From positions 1 through 64,000 of the forward strand of contig DATMYR010000045.1 in NCBI GenBank assembly GCA_035560815.1: a stretch of DNA of 64,000 bases, in the 5' to 3' direction. Both the position numbers and the translations under genes were made by a program. The stretch's first letter is position 1. Every line of letters begins with the position of its first letter. This DNA comes from UBA5314 sp035560815. GTDB lineage: Bacteria; Bacillota; Syntrophomonadia; Syntrophomonadales; Syntrophomonadaceae. A model generated the notes under the pieces. The model was not told the origin of the DNA, searched no databases, and saw only the letters and a program-made list of their open reading frames with translations. Shown in pieces: positions 1 to 8,939 of the stretch.

Positions 1-75
1 AGTTGTGGTTTCTCCGTTTAAGATTCTTTGAACCACAAGTTCTTTGAATTCACGATCATACTTTGCCTGTGCCAT
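1..75 (-). CDS. IS3-family transposase OrfA, N-terminal part (cut by window edge)
   Basis: The first 75 bases, read on the minus strand, encode 25 residues starting MAQAKYDREFKEL and continuing off the window. This resembles the start of the helix-turn-helix OrfA protein of IS3-type insertion sequences, which binds the element ends and is normally fused by frameshift to an OrfB integrase. The ATG at 73-75 is preceded by a GGGAGGT ribosome-binding site at 82-88. Only the N-terminus is visible, so the family rests on a short stretch, and the terminal inverted repeat of the element was not located with confidence. Confidence 0.6.
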   Translation of the reverse strand, partial: MAQAKYDREFKELVVQRILNGETTT

Positions 76-515
76 TTGAATACCTCCCGTTTTTTATTTT
101 AGGGGTATTCTCTGTGTCTATCAAACACGGGCAAGGTCAAAGTGTTAAAGACTACTCATTCGTATGTCTAATGGATGATCAGTTGTCCGCACAAGATTTA
201 GTTTGTCCTCCACCCGAAACGGCGGATTTCTTTTTCGGAGTAAAAGGGATAGGAAAAAAGAAAGAGGTGATCCCAGGGGGGAGAAGGGGGAAGAGATCCG
301 GCTGCAAAGCGCGCCCTCTCTAGGTAATGGCACCTAGGACTTTGTCATAAATATACACCTCACAAGTCTTGCCCGGGGCCTACCCCACCCCGGGTTTAGT
401 CTTTCTAGAAAACGCCATAAAAGTCTAGGTTTTCTGCTCCAACTGAGTTCTCCCGCTCACTCCACTTATGTTAAAATGGGGGCAAATAATGAAAAATAAA
501 AAAGGAGCTATTTTA
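76..515. other. Intergenic region, probable IS left end plus a terminator-like hairpin
   Basis: No convincing gene is seen in these 440 bases. The outer end of the IS3-type element should lie in the first 100-150 bases, but no terminal repeat can be paired because the other end is outside the window. At 372-394 there is a GC-rich hairpin (CCCGGGG/CCCCGGG) followed by TTTAGTCTTTCT, which could be a plus-strand terminator. At 321-338 there is a shorter inverted repeat, CTAGGT/ACCTAG. Both are structural observations only. Confidence 0.4.
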
Positions 516-1253
516 ATGGGGAGAGAAAAGACAAAAAAGAAACATAAAAGGTCAGCTTCAAGCTGGGACTGGCTTTTCTGGCTCATCGCTGTTGCAGTAT
601 CACTTATTATTTGCATTGCGGTCTACGAGAGCCATAATAATACATCGTCCCCAAAGCAGGTGCAGCAAGCCGCTACTACGCAACAGCCTAATTCTGATAT
701 TAACAGCGTTCAACAACGAAGTAATAAATATACAAGCCCGCCCAAAATGAGTATTAATACAGGGAAACAATATAGCGCAGTAGTCACAACCGACCTTGGT
801 ACATTTAAGATTAAGCTGCTAAGTAAGGATGCTCCTGTAACAGTAAACAATTTCGTATTTTTAGCGAATGACGGCTTTTACAATGGCATTACTTTTCATC
901 GCATTATTAAAGACTTTATGATACAAACCGGCGATCCGCTTGGCAATGGAACCGGGGGTCCAGGATATAAATTTAATGATGAATTACCTAGCAAGCTGTC
1001 CTATGCCCCAGGTATTGTTGCTATGGCAAATAGTGGGTCTAATACAAATGGAAGTCAATTTTTCATTTGTACCGGGGAGCAGGCTAGCGGTTTAAACAAC
1101 AATCCCAACTATACCGTTTTCGGGCAAGTGGTTGACGGGATTGATGTAGTACTAAAAATTGCCAATACTCCCGTTCAGGCAAACTCCATGGGAGAGTCTA
1201 GCAAACCCACTGAAAGTATATCCATCGATAAAATAACAATCGAAGAACAGTAA
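516..1253 (+). CDS. Membrane-anchored cyclophilin-type peptidyl-prolyl cis-trans isomerase
   Basis: The 245-residue protein has a basic N-terminus, one hydrophobic segment at about residues 18-38, a polar linker rich in Gln, Thr and Ser to about residue 85, and a C-terminal cyclophilin domain. The active-site segment FHRIIKDFMIQTGDP and the NGSQFF motif are both present. The enzyme isomerises Xaa-Pro bonds; with a membrane anchor it probably helps fold extracytoplasmic proteins. The ATG at 516 follows AAAGGAG at a good distance; an upstream in-frame ATG at 468 lacks such a site. No lipobox is seen. A terminator follows directly, so the gene is probably monocistronic. Confidence 0.88.
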   Translation: MGREKTKKKHKRSASSWDWLFWLIAVAVSLIICIAVYESHNNTSSPKQVQQAATTQQPNSDINSVQQRSNKYTSPPKMSINTGKQYSAVVTTDLGTFKIKLLSKDAPVTVNNFVFLANDGFYNGITFHRIIKDFMIQTGDPLGNGTGGPGYKFNDELPSKLSYAPGIVAMANSGSNTNGSQFFICTGEQASGLNNNPNYTVFGQVVDGIDVVLKIANTPVQANSMGESSKPTESISIDKITIEEQ

Positions 1254-1280
1254 AACGACATTAAACATTAAAATAAAAGG

Positions 1281-1306
1281 CCCGAGGGCTTAACCTCGGG
1301 TCTTTG
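1281..1306 (+). terminator. Intrinsic terminator after the cyclophilin gene
   Basis: The stem CCCGAGG/CCTCGGG with a six-base loop is followed by TCTTTGT. It lies 28 bases after the cyclophilin stop codon. Confidence 0.8.
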
Positions 1307-1440
1307 TCATCTAGTGGTACACTCTACTTCCCCAGATTCTGAAGCTCCCCGCTGCAAGCGCTCCTTAACGTTGGTGTAAATATAAATGCTTGCTTTACGG
1401 TTAGTGTCCCCGTCCTTAGATTAATATCACTCCAGCGTAA

Positions 1441-1494
1441 TTTTAGGATCTGGCACCGTAAGGGGTATGGGTTCGAGTCCCTTCATCCGCACCA
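1441..1494 (+). pseudogene. 3' half of a tRNA-Leu gene (fragment, possible att site)
   Basis: The sequence contains the 3' part of a leucine tRNA: TTTTAGGATCT resembling the anticodon loop of tRNA-Leu(UAG), a variable region, a T-arm with loop TTCGAGT, the acceptor strand CATCCGC, discriminator A and an encoded CCA. The matching 5' acceptor strand GCGGATG and a D-arm are absent upstream, and the T-stem carries one mismatch (ATGGG against CCCTT). It is therefore a fragment, not a working tRNA. Such 3' tRNA halves are typically left by integrative elements that recombine at tRNA genes. The minus-strand reading frame here ending ...EGTRTHTP is a known artefact of antisense tRNA translation. Confidence 0.75.
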
Positions 1495-1703
1495 TAGGAG
1501 GCATTACCGGGAGTTTCGGCTTTCGGTCTTTTTGTTTTTTGCATACGGTTTTGTGGAATTTTTGATGAAAATGTACCTGAGGAGTGATAAACTTTAGCGA
1601 TTCTCTGGCTTGTCATCGAAACGGAACTGGATATTACACCTTCGTATAGCTTTGATCTGGATAGAAATAATATATCTAAGCAATTAATGAAGGAGGTAGA
1701 CTG

Positions 1704-2204
1704 ATGAAGATATCCAGAAGCACGCTGATCGTTGCAGTTACAGCACTCATTGCTATGAGTTTGGCCGCCGGGGGCTGCCGCACCGCGGCTCAAAAACCGG
1801 CAAATCCGACCACGCCCCCCAATTATACCACCCCGGCTCCCATCAATAATTCACCCGCACCTATGGCACCAGCGCCAACAACTGCGGATATCTCTAAACA
1901 AGCTGTCGCTGAAGCGCTCAAAGTTAATGGAGTGAAATCAGCTACGGCATTTGTCTCCGGTAAGACCATTTATATAGGGCTGGAACTGGCTGCCAATCAA
2001 AAAAACATGACCCCAGCAACGATTGAGAAAAGTGTGATGGACCAGGTGAAGCTCATGCAGCCGGGCTATACCGTGATGGTCACTTCGGATAAAAAAGCAG
2101 CGGCTCAAATTAAGGCGGTTTCGCAGGGAATTGCCCAGGGAAAGCCATTGTCGAGCTTTCAACAGGAAATTAACAGTATCAATACAAAATTAAAGTCCAA
2201 ATAG
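1704..2204 (+). CDS. YhcN/YlaJ-type sporulation lipoprotein
   Basis: This 166-residue protein has a signal peptide ending in a lipobox-like LAAGGC (Cys25), a Pro-rich linker to about residue 55, and a C-terminal domain of about 100 residues beginning DISKQAVAEALKVNGV. That domain alternates helices and strands like the YhcN/YlaJ family, which in Bacillus are spore-membrane lipoproteins of unclear biochemical role. The start at 1704 follows AAGGAGG. A terminator follows at once, so it is a single-gene unit. The family call is from pattern recognition; an inner-spore-membrane location is inferred from the family. Confidence 0.75.
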   Translation: MKISRSTLIVAVTALIAMSLAAGGCRTAAQKPANPTTPPNYTTPAPINNSPAPMAPAPTTADISKQAVAEALKVNGVKSATAFVSGKTIYIGLELAANQKNMTPATIEKSVMDQVKLMQPGYTVMVTSDKKAAAQIKAVSQGIAQGKPLSSFQQEINSINTKLKSK

Positions 2205-2240
2205 TAAAGAGTACATCGCGGGACAAACCAGACCCTTCTG

Positions 2241-2274
2241 AAGAGGCTGCTCAAAAAGGGACAGCCTCTTTTAT
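2241..2274 (+). terminator. Intrinsic terminator after the YhcN-like gene
   Basis: The perfect stem AAGAGGCTG/CAGCCTCTT with a 12-base loop is followed by TTAT. It lies 37 bases after the stop codon. Confidence 0.8.
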
Positions 2275-2544
2275 CTCACTACAAATATATTGACAGGTCA
2301 TCAATCAGCACCTTGCACGGGTCCATACTCTTCAGTTCTACTTTCTACCCACCTTTTTGTAAACTGTCTGATGCCCTCCCTGATTATTTATCTGCACCTG
2401 CTATTATCTGAATTTCCCTGACGCTATGATTTTAGAAAACCCACAGATCAGAGCAAACCAACTTGGAAACCCTTTTGGCAAAGTAGTGAAAGAAGAGGAA
2501 ATAATTGGCGTATAAATATGTAAAAGATTACGAGGAGGGATCAC

Positions 2545-4494
2545 ATGGCTGGGACCGATAAGAAACGCCTTTTCTTGATGCCTACCCTACTGGTACTGGC
2601 GCTTATCCTGACCGCCGGCAGCCTGGCATGGAGCATACCGGACCGCACCGCCAGTAGCGCACCTTCACCTCCCAGGGTGGGATCGCGTGAAAAGCTGGTA
2701 GAGCTTCTCAGGGAGTATCAGGTGAACTGGGAACCGCGTGTATTGGAAGAGACGAAGGGCATCACAGACACCTCCAAAAACATCCCCATGCCCGTACCCG
2801 CCACAGAAGCTGCAAATGGCAGCGATTATTCTCAAACCAACACCCAGGTGGAAGGGGTGGATGAAGCAGATCTGGTAAAGACCGACGGCCAGTATATCTA
2901 TCAAGTAAATGGTTCTCGGGTGCTCATTATTCGAGCTCTACCAGCCAGTCAGATGCAGGTGGCTGCTGAGATCAAGATGGATGACAGCAGCTTCAACCCC
3001 CAGGAAATCTACGTGGATGCCGGGCGGTTGGTGTTGATCGGTCAGTCCTCTCAGGGACCTTTTTATGAGCCATATCTCGAAGATCGAAAATCTTTTGCCC
3101 CTCCGCTCTACCCAACCAATACCACCCGGGCTCTTATTTATGATATAAGCGATCCGGGACATCCTTACCGGATCAGAGAGGTGGCTCTGGAGGGAAGCTA
3201 CCTGTCTTCGCGCAAAATCGGTTCCTCCCTATACCTGGTCAGCAACCGCCCCATAAACACCTATAGGATTCAGAACGATGATCAATTGCTCCAGCCCTGT
3301 TACCTGGACAGTGCAGCCGGAAATACCATGAAACCAATAGACTATGATAAGATCTTCTATTTCCCGGGTTATGTTTACCCCAATTACATTATGGTGGCGG
3401 CGGTTGATCTTGATAGTACCAAGGGAATCGATGTACAGAGCTATCTGGGCCGTGGGGATAACATCTATGCCTCCACCAACCGGCTCTATATAGCTTTGAC
3501 ATCCTACGCCTATGAAACGAAACGTAGTGGCGACTCTGCATACCTGGCGCCCGAGAACAAGACCCTGCTCCACTGCTTCGATCTTAAGAACGGATCTATC
3601 CAATACGCCGCACAGGGCGAGGTGCCAGGGACCATAATAAATCAGTTCTCGATGGATGAATATCAGGGATGCTTCCGCATTGCCACCACTACTGGCGAGG
3701 CCTGGCAGCAAACCTCTCAAAACAACATCTATATTCTGGATGAAAGCCTGGCTATTACCGGACGCTTGGAAGGCATCGCTCCGGGGGAAAAAATCTATTC
3801 CACGCGCTTTATGGGCAACCGCGCTTTCATGGTAACCTTCCGAACCGTAGACCCCTTCTTCGTCATTGATTTAAGCAACCCCGAACAGCCTGCCATACTG
3901 GGCAAGTTAAAGATACCCGGGTTCAGCGACTATCTCCATCCCTATGATGAAAACCATATCATCGGCTTCGGGAAAGATACGGTTGAGCTAAAGGATGTCA
4001 GCGGCGATAATCGGGCTTATTATCAGGGTTTGAAAGTGGCTCTCTTTGATGTCAGCGATGTAAACAATCCGGTGGAAATGTCACGCCAGATCATCGGCGA
4101 CCGGGGTACGGATTCAGAACTGCTGACCAACCACAAGGCTCTGCTCTTTTCCCGGGACAAGAACCTGCTGGCTTTCCCGGTCACAGTCATGACAACCGGA
4201 AAAGAGAACCAGACCACTAACCAGACGCCACCCCCCTATGGTTCTTTTTCCTTCCAGGGGGCCTACATTTATCATGTGGACCTGGAAAACGGACTGCAAT
4301 TCAAAGGGAGGATCAGCCACCTGAGTTCGGAGGACTACTCAAAGGCTGGCGACTACTGGTATGACAGTGATCGAAATGTGCAGCGCATCCTATTCATCAA
4401 TGACACCATCTATACCCTATCCCGGGCTATGATTCAAGCCCACAACCTTCCGTATTTGATCTGGACTGGCAACCTGATTTTACCCACTACCTGA
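2545..4494 (+). CDS. Secreted beta-propeller domain protein
   Basis: The 649-residue protein has an N-terminal hydrophobic segment at residues 10-30 (signal peptide or anchor) and then a long secreted region. The segment QVEGVDEADLVKTDGQYIY and the following repeats of VDLDS-, FDLKNGSI- and FDVSDVNNP-type strands match the C-terminal beta-propeller family (Pfam Beta_propel) common in archaea and Firmicutes. Its function is unknown; it is probably a surface binding protein. The start follows GAGGAGGG. It is flanked by its own terminator and no neighbour shares its strand closely, so it looks monocistronic. Confidence 0.8.
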   Translation: MAGTDKKRLFLMPTLLVLALILTAGSLAWSIPDRTASSAPSPPRVGSREKLVELLREYQVNWEPRVLEETKGITDTSKNIPMPVPATEAANGSDYSQTNTQVEGVDEADLVKTDGQYIYQVNGSRVLIIRALPASQMQVAAEIKMDDSSFNPQEIYVDAGRLVLIGQSSQGPFYEPYLEDRKSFAPPLYPTNTTRALIYDISDPGHPYRIREVALEGSYLSSRKIGSSLYLVSNRPINTYRIQNDDQLLQPCYLDSAAGNTMKPIDYDKIFYFPGYVYPNYIMVAAVDLDSTKGIDVQSYLGRGDNIYASTNRLYIALTSYAYETKRSGDSAYLAPENKTLLHCFDLKNGSIQYAAQGEVPGTIINQFSMDEYQGCFRIATTTGEAWQQTSQNNIYILDESLAITGRLEGIAPGEKIYSTRFMGNRAFMVTFRTVDPFFVIDLSNPEQPAILGKLKIPGFSDYLHPYDENHIIGFGKDTVELKDVSGDNRAYYQGLKVALFDVSDVNNPVEMSRQIIGDRGTDSELLTNHKALLFSRDKNLLAFPVTVMTTGKENQTTNQTPPPYGSFSFQGAYIYHVDLENGLQFKGRISHLSSEDYSKAGDYWYDSDRNVQRILFINDTIYTLSRAMIQAHNLPYLIWTGNLILPTT

Positions 4495-4504
4495 TAGTTT
4501 TTCG

Positions 4505-4545
4505 AACGGAGTGAAGCCTGGGCTTTGCTCCGTTTTTGTTTTCCC
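4505..4545 (+). terminator. Intrinsic terminator after the beta-propeller gene
   Basis: The stem AACGGAG/CTCCGTT with a 16-base loop is followed by TTTGTTTTCCC. It lies directly after the stop codon. Confidence 0.75.
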
Positions 4546-4696
4546 TTTTTTTGCCATTACTCCATCTTGCATTTATGCTAAGATGTATCTGTATGGTAAT
4601 CCGCTTAACAGCGCAGATTAGAACATATATGGCCTGATAATTTCATAATCTATCCATAAATAATCCCAGATATCACTGCAAGGAGATTACTTCCTC

Positions 4697-6049
4697 ATGC
4701 TGCAAGATCCAAGTGTCTGGTTTAGCAGCCTAAAAATATTGGCTGCTCTGCTCTTGATTCTGCTCAACGGCCTGTTTACGGCAGCTGAGTTTTCCTTCGT
4801 CCGGGTGCGTCCCACCCGCATTGCTCAGCTTGTGGAAGAAGGGAATAAACGAGCGGCCAAAGTTCAAGACTGCATTCATAATATCAATGCTTATTTATCA
4901 GTAAGCCAATTGGGCATTACCCTGGCCAGTCTGGGTTTGGGCTGGTTGGGTGAACCGGCTGTAGCCTCACTGATCAGCCCGCTGCTGGCCTCCTTGGGCC
5001 TTCGTTCCGGAACCCTATTGACCTCGATTTCTTTTGTTATTGCTTTCCTTTTGATTTCTTTTATGCATGTGGTTTTCGGTGAGTTGACACCGAAATCACT
5101 GGCTATTCAAAAAACCGAATCTATGGCCTTGCGGTTGGCGGGTCCCATGCGCAGCTTTTATTATATCTTTTATCCGGCAGCCGCTGTTCTTAACGTTTCA
5201 GCCCGCCAGGTAACCCGCTTCCTGGGGTTTCGCGCGGACAGCGACCATGAGTTGAGCCACAGCGAAGAAGAACTGCGCATGATCATAGCGGAAAGCTACC
5301 ATGGCGGGCAAATTAACGAAACCGAACAGGAGCTGTTGCAGAACGTTTTCCGTTTCGAGGAGAGGGTAGCCGAGGAGATCATGGTGCCACGCCCCGATGT
5401 GGTCTTTCTGGACACCAAACTCTCCCTGGAACAAAACTTGGAACGCGTTCAGGAAACTGGTCATACTCGCTTCCCCTTGATCGAAGGCAACCCCGACGAG
5501 GTGATCGGCCTGATTAATATCAAAGATCTCTTCTTCCGCTCTCCCCCTCTGAAAAATGTAGTGGATGCCAAACGCGACATCATGTACATACCGGAAGGCA
5601 TGCCGGTTGACCAGCTCCTGGCTGAGTTTCAAAAGCGCCACCAGCATCTGGCGGTGGTCCTGGATGAGTACGGAGGCACGGCGGGGTTGGTGACCATGGA
5701 AGATATCCTGGAAGAACTGGTGGGCGAGATTCAAGACGAATTTGATGAGGAAGAACCCCTGATGGTCCGACAGGAGGACGGCTCCACCCTGGTCAATGGT
5801 ATTGTCCTGTTGGATGAGGCAGCACGGGAATTCGAACTGGACCTGGATGAGGAAGAAGAGGACGACTACAATACCCTGGCTGGATTTGTCTTCGGCAAGT
5901 TGGGTAAGAGACCTCGAGAGGGCGATTCTATCATTCAAGGGGACTTTAAAGTCGAGGTAGCCCGGATGGAAGGACTGCGCATCGGTTGGCTGCTTTTATC
6001 ACCACTGCCCAAACCGGTTCCTGAAAGCAATGAAGAAAAAATTATCTAA
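4697..6049 (+). CDS. CNNM/HlyC-CorC family membrane protein with CBS pair
   Basis: The 450-residue protein has an N-terminal DUF21 transmembrane domain (about residues 10-190, starting with ILLNGLFTAAEFSFVRVRP), a pair of CBS domains (about 210-345) and a C-terminal CorC_HlyC domain (about 355-440, with VNGIVLLDEAAREF). Homologues are annotated as hemolysin-like or as Mg2+/Co2+ transport proteins; the CBS pair usually senses adenosine nucleotides and the membrane domain exports or exchanges divalent cations. The acidic linker DEEEEDDYN is normal for the family. The start ATG follows AAGGAG. It converges on the his operon with a shared hairpin between. Confidence 0.88.
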   Translation: MLQDPSVWFSSLKILAALLLILLNGLFTAAEFSFVRVRPTRIAQLVEEGNKRAAKVQDCIHNINAYLSVSQLGITLASLGLGWLGEPAVASLISPLLASLGLRSGTLLTSISFVIAFLLISFMHVVFGELTPKSLAIQKTESMALRLAGPMRSFYYIFYPAAAVLNVSARQVTRFLGFRADSDHELSHSEEELRMIIAESYHGGQINETEQELLQNVFRFEERVAEEIMVPRPDVVFLDTKLSLEQNLERVQETGHTRFPLIEGNPDEVIGLINIKDLFFRSPPLKNVVDAKRDIMYIPEGMPVDQLLAEFQKRHQHLAVVLDEYGGTAGLVTMEDILEELVGEIQDEFDEEEPLMVRQEDGSTLVNGIVLLDEAAREFELDLDEEEEDDYNTLAGFVFGKLGKRPREGDSIIQGDFKVEVARMEGLRIGWLLLSPLPKPVPESNEEKII

Positions 6050-6063
6050 GTGGTCAAAAAGGA

Positions 6064-6117
6064 GCCAGTTCTTGCGCCTACTAACTGGCAGGCATAAGAA
6101 CTGGCCCTTACTTTTCC
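6064..6117. terminator. Shared terminator between the CNNM gene and hisIE
   Basis: A long stem GCCAGTTCTT/AAGAACTGGC has an inner region that also pairs partly, and is followed by CTTACTTTT on the plus strand. It sits in the 73-base gap between convergent genes and could end both transcripts; the plus-strand U-tract is the better one. Confidence 0.7.
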
Positions 6118-6122
6118 TCTGT

Positions 6123-6788
6123 TTAGCGCCGGGAGCGCAGTTCAGTAAATATTTCGGATAAGCCCACACCCTTTTCCACCAATAAAACCATCAGATGATA
6201 AAGAAGGTCGGAAGCTTCATAAACCAGTTCCCCAGTATCCGTATTCTTGGCCGCGATAATCACCTCGGCCGTTTCTTCCCCCACCTTTTTTAGAATTTTA
6301 TCAATTCCTTTTTCAAACAGGTAGGTTGTATAAGAACCGGCCGGCATATTTTCCTTGCGCTCTGTGATAACATCAAACAGCTCATAAAGGATGGCTGGTC
6401 CATTGGGTCCGGCCTGGTATATTTTTTCCATATCGAAGAGAGCTGGTTCCTTTTCCACCCCATTCATATCTCGATAAAAGCAAGAGTAATGACCGGTATG
6501 GCAAGCTACTCCCCCCTGCTCAACCTGGATGAGCAGACTGTCTTCGTCGCAGTCATAGTAGACGTCTTTCACCTTTTGTACGTGGCCGGATGTTTCGCCT
6601 TTCATCCACAACTGCTGCCGGCTGCGGGAATAAAACCAGGTGCACCCGCTTTCCAGGGTCTTTTCCAGAGACTCCCGGTTCATATAAGCCAGCATCAAAA
6701 CCCTTCCGCTGACAGCATCCTGAATAATTGCCGGCACCAAGCCTTGAGCATCGAAACGGATCTCTTCCAGGATTTTCGCTTTCATCAT
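6123..6788 (-). CDS. hisI: Bifunctional phosphoribosyl-AMP cyclohydrolase / phosphoribosyl-ATP pyrophosphatase
   Basis: The 221-residue fusion catalyses steps 2 and 3 of histidine synthesis. The N-terminal HisI half (about 1-115) shows GRVLMLAYMNRESL, the SRSRQQLWMKGETSG segment and the metal-binding YDCDEDSLL and CHTG motifs. The C-terminal HisE half (about 125-215) has the helical pattern with KVGEETAEVIIAAKN. The start overlaps the hisF stop in an ATGA junction, implying translational coupling. It is the last gene of the his operon and ends at a terminator shared with the convergent gene. The pathway acts in the cytosol. Confidence 0.95.
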   Translation of the reverse strand: MMKAKILEEIRFDAQGLVPAIIQDAVSGRVLMLAYMNRESLEKTLESGCTWFYSRSRQQLWMKGETSGHVQKVKDVYYDCDEDSLLIQVEQGGVACHTGHYSCFYRDMNGVEKEPALFDMEKIYQAGPNGPAILYELFDVITERKENMPAGSYTTYLFEKGIDKILKKVGEETAEVIIAAKNTDTGELVYEASDLLYHLMVLLVEKGVGLSEIFTELRSRR

Positions 6789-7543
6789 ATTCTTATCGCA
6801 ACTCCTTTAGCAGCTAGATATTCTTTGGCTTCCCGAACTGTGTATTCCCGGTAATGAAAAATGGAAGCACAGAGTACGGCATCGGCATGCCCTTGATCCA
6901 CAGCATCATAGAGATGGCTGAGATTCCCTGCCCCTCCGGAAGCGATGACCGGGATGCCAACTCCTTCACTGATAACCGCAGTTAAGCCCAAATCATAACC
7001 GTCCCGGGTGCCATCCCGATCCATACTGGTCAGTAAAATTTCTCCGGCTCCCAGCTTTTCCACGCGCTGCGCCCACTCCAGGACGTCAATGCCGGTAGGA
7101 ACCCGGCCTCCGTCGATAAAAACCTTCCAATTGCCCTGTCCAGTAGACCGCGCATCAATCGCGACTACAATGCACTGACTGCCAAATTTTACAGCCCCTT
7201 CGGTTACCAACCCGGGATTTCGAATCGCCGCCGAATTGATTGAAACCTTATCGGCGCCCGCCTTAAGGATAGTGCGAATGTCATCAGTATTGCGGATTCC
7301 TCCCCCTACGGCAAAGGGAATAAAGACCTCCCGAGCGGTATTTCGCACCACTTCCACCATGGTCTGCCGCCCCTGGTAAGAGGCGCTGATATCCAGAAAT
7401 ACCAGCTCATCGGCACCTTCCTGGTCATAAAATGCAGCCTGCTCTACCGGATCTCCGGCATCGCGCAGATTCAAAAAATTGATCCCTTTGACCACCCTGC
7501 CTTCATGAACGTCCAGGCAGGGAATGATTCTCTTGGCTAGCAT
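6785..7543 (-). CDS. hisF: Imidazole glycerol phosphate synthase cyclase subunit HisF
   Basis: The 252-residue TIM-barrel protein closes the imidazole ring in the HisFH complex, releasing AICAR for purine synthesis. Catalytic Asp residues lie in RIIPCLDVHEGRVVKG (Asp11) and in LLTSMDRDGTRDGY (about Asp130). The ATG at 7543 follows GGAG and gives the family's usual length; a longer reading frame that runs back into hisA is an artefact. The gap to hisA is 14 bases and the 3' end overlaps hisI by an ATGA. Confidence 0.97.
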   Translation of the reverse strand: MLAKRIIPCLDVHEGRVVKGINFLNLRDAGDPVEQAAFYDQEGADELVFLDISASYQGRQTMVEVVRNTAREVFIPFAVGGGIRNTDDIRTILKAGADKVSINSAAIRNPGLVTEGAVKFGSQCIVVAIDARSTGQGNWKVFIDGGRVPTGIDVLEWAQRVEKLGAGEILLTSMDRDGTRDGYDLGLTAVISEGVGIPVIASGGAGNLSHLYDAVDQGHADAVLCASIFHYREYTVREAKEYLAAKGVAIRI

Positions 7544-7557
7544 CTTGTCAACTCCAT

Positions 7558-8286
7558 CTATGAATTTGCCGTCATCAAGGCTTCGGCCAGATCCATTTTC
7601 CCTTCGTATAAGGCCTTGCCTACAATGGCTCCGTTTACCCCCAGGGACTCCAGGGCTCTCAACTTTTTGATATTCTCCAGGGTGGACACCCCTCCGGAAG
7701 CGATGATCTGCAGTCCGGTGCCTTCCGCCATCTCCCGAATAAACTGGAGATTGGGTCCCTGTAACAGCCCATCCCGTGAAACATCCGTGCATATAGCTTG
7801 CTGGACGCCCAATTTCTTCATATCCTGTCCAAAATTAAGTGCTGTCAGACTGGATGTCTCCACCCACCCCCGGGTGGCGACCATTCCTTCCCGGGCATCA
7901 ATACCCAGGACGATTTTATCTGCTCCGAACTCGGCCAATAAATCTTCTAAAAATTCAGGTTCGGTTGCGGCCCGGGTCCCGATAATAACTCGGCTGGCGC
8001 CGCATTCCAGGAGGGTCAAAACACTCTCCCGATCTCGCAACCCTCCGCCTACTTGGAATGGAATTCGTAGTGCTGCAGCAATGGCACGAATAGCTGGTAA
8101 ATTGGCAGGTTTACCACCAAAAGCCCCGTCCAGATCCACCACATGCAGGTAGGCGGCTCCCTCTTCCTCAAACCGGCGGGCAACTTCAGCCGGCTCCCGA
8201 GAATAAACAGTCTGGTCTTCAGCGCGCCCCTGAACCAGACGCACGCATTGTCCATCTTTCAAATCGATGGCCGGATAGATAATCAT
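7558..8286 (-). CDS. hisA: Phosphoribosylformimino-AICAR ribotide isomerase HisA
   Basis: This 242-residue TIM-barrel isomerase converts ProFAR to PRFAR. The N-terminus MIIYPAIDLKDGQCVRLVQG carries the catalytic Asp8, and the second half contains CTDVSRDGLLQGPN with the other catalytic Asp; phosphate-binding VGGGLRD and IASGGVST motifs are intact. It overlaps the hisH stop by four bases and precedes hisF by 14, so the two related barrel enzymes are translated as neighbours. Confidence 0.97.
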   Translation of the reverse strand: MIIYPAIDLKDGQCVRLVQGRAEDQTVYSREPAEVARRFEEEGAAYLHVVDLDGAFGGKPANLPAIRAIAAALRIPFQVGGGLRDRESVLTLLECGASRVIIGTRAATEPEFLEDLLAEFGADKIVLGIDAREGMVATRGWVETSSLTALNFGQDMKKLGVQQAICTDVSRDGLLQGPNLQFIREMAEGTGLQIIASGGVSTLENIKKLRALESLGVNGAIVGKALYEGKMDLAEALMTANS

Positions 8287-8894
8287 ATCATCAACTCTCC
8301 AAAATTCTTCAGGATTTGCAGGCCTAGCCGGCTGGACTTTTCCGGATGAAACTGAGTGGCCATAAGATTGCCCCGCTCTGCCGCACAGACAAATTCCTGG
8401 CCGTACTGGCTGCGTCCCGCTATACAGGAAGGGTCATCGGGTACAACATAATATGAATGCACGAAATAAAAATGACTTCCTGGCGGAATTCCCTTAAACA
8501 AGCGACTGTCCGGTGTGCTCTCCACCTGGTTCCAACCCATTTGTGGAACTTTGTACTGACGCGGCAGTTCAAAACGGACCACCCGACCGGGTAAAATATC
8601 CAATCCTCGGTGCAGGCCATTTTCTTCACTTTCGCTGAACAATACTTGAAATCCCAGACAGATGCCTAGAAACGGAGTCTTCCGCTCTACCACCTGATGA
8701 ATGGTTTGGTCCAGGCCCAATTGACGAATGTTATTCATACAGTCCCCAAAGGCGCCAACTCCGGGTAAAACCACCCCCCGGGCTTGCAGAATTTCCTCGG
8801 CTTTATCTGTGGTAAAGGCGGAATAGCCTAGTTTTATAAAGGCATTTTTTACACTGGCCAGATTGCCCATACCGTAATCAATGATCGCTATCAA
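8283..8894 (-). CDS. hisH: Imidazole glycerol phosphate synthase glutamine amidotransferase HisH
   Basis: The 203-residue class I glutamine amidotransferase supplies ammonia to HisF. The triad is visible: the nucleophile Cys in FLGICLGFQVLF and His-Glu in ATQFHPEKSS near the C-terminus. The N-terminal IIDYGMGNLASVKNA is diagnostic. The start is a TTG at 8894 behind a strong GGAGG; no ATG gives the right N-terminus. The 3' end overlaps hisA by four bases. Confidence 0.96.
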   Translation of the reverse strand: MIAIIDYGMGNLASVKNAFIKLGYSAFTTDKAEEILQARGVVLPGVGAFGDCMNNIRQLGLDQTIHQVVERKTPFLGICLGFQVLFSESEENGLHRGLDILPGRVVRFELPRQYKVPQMGWNQVESTPDSRLFKGIPPGSHFYFVHSYYVVPDDPSCIAGRSQYGQEFVCAAERGNLMATQFHPEKSSRLGLQILKNFGELMI

Positions 8895-8939
8895 ACGGAT
8901 TCCTCCACCTCACGGATCTTCGCTCCGCCCATATAACTT

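Noticed and set aside
1443..1793. Minus-strand reading frame ending in ADEGTRTHTPYGARS
   Set aside because: It is antisense to the tRNA-Leu fragment and the start of the YhcN-like gene; the EGTRTHTP string is a known artefact of translating tRNA genes backwards.
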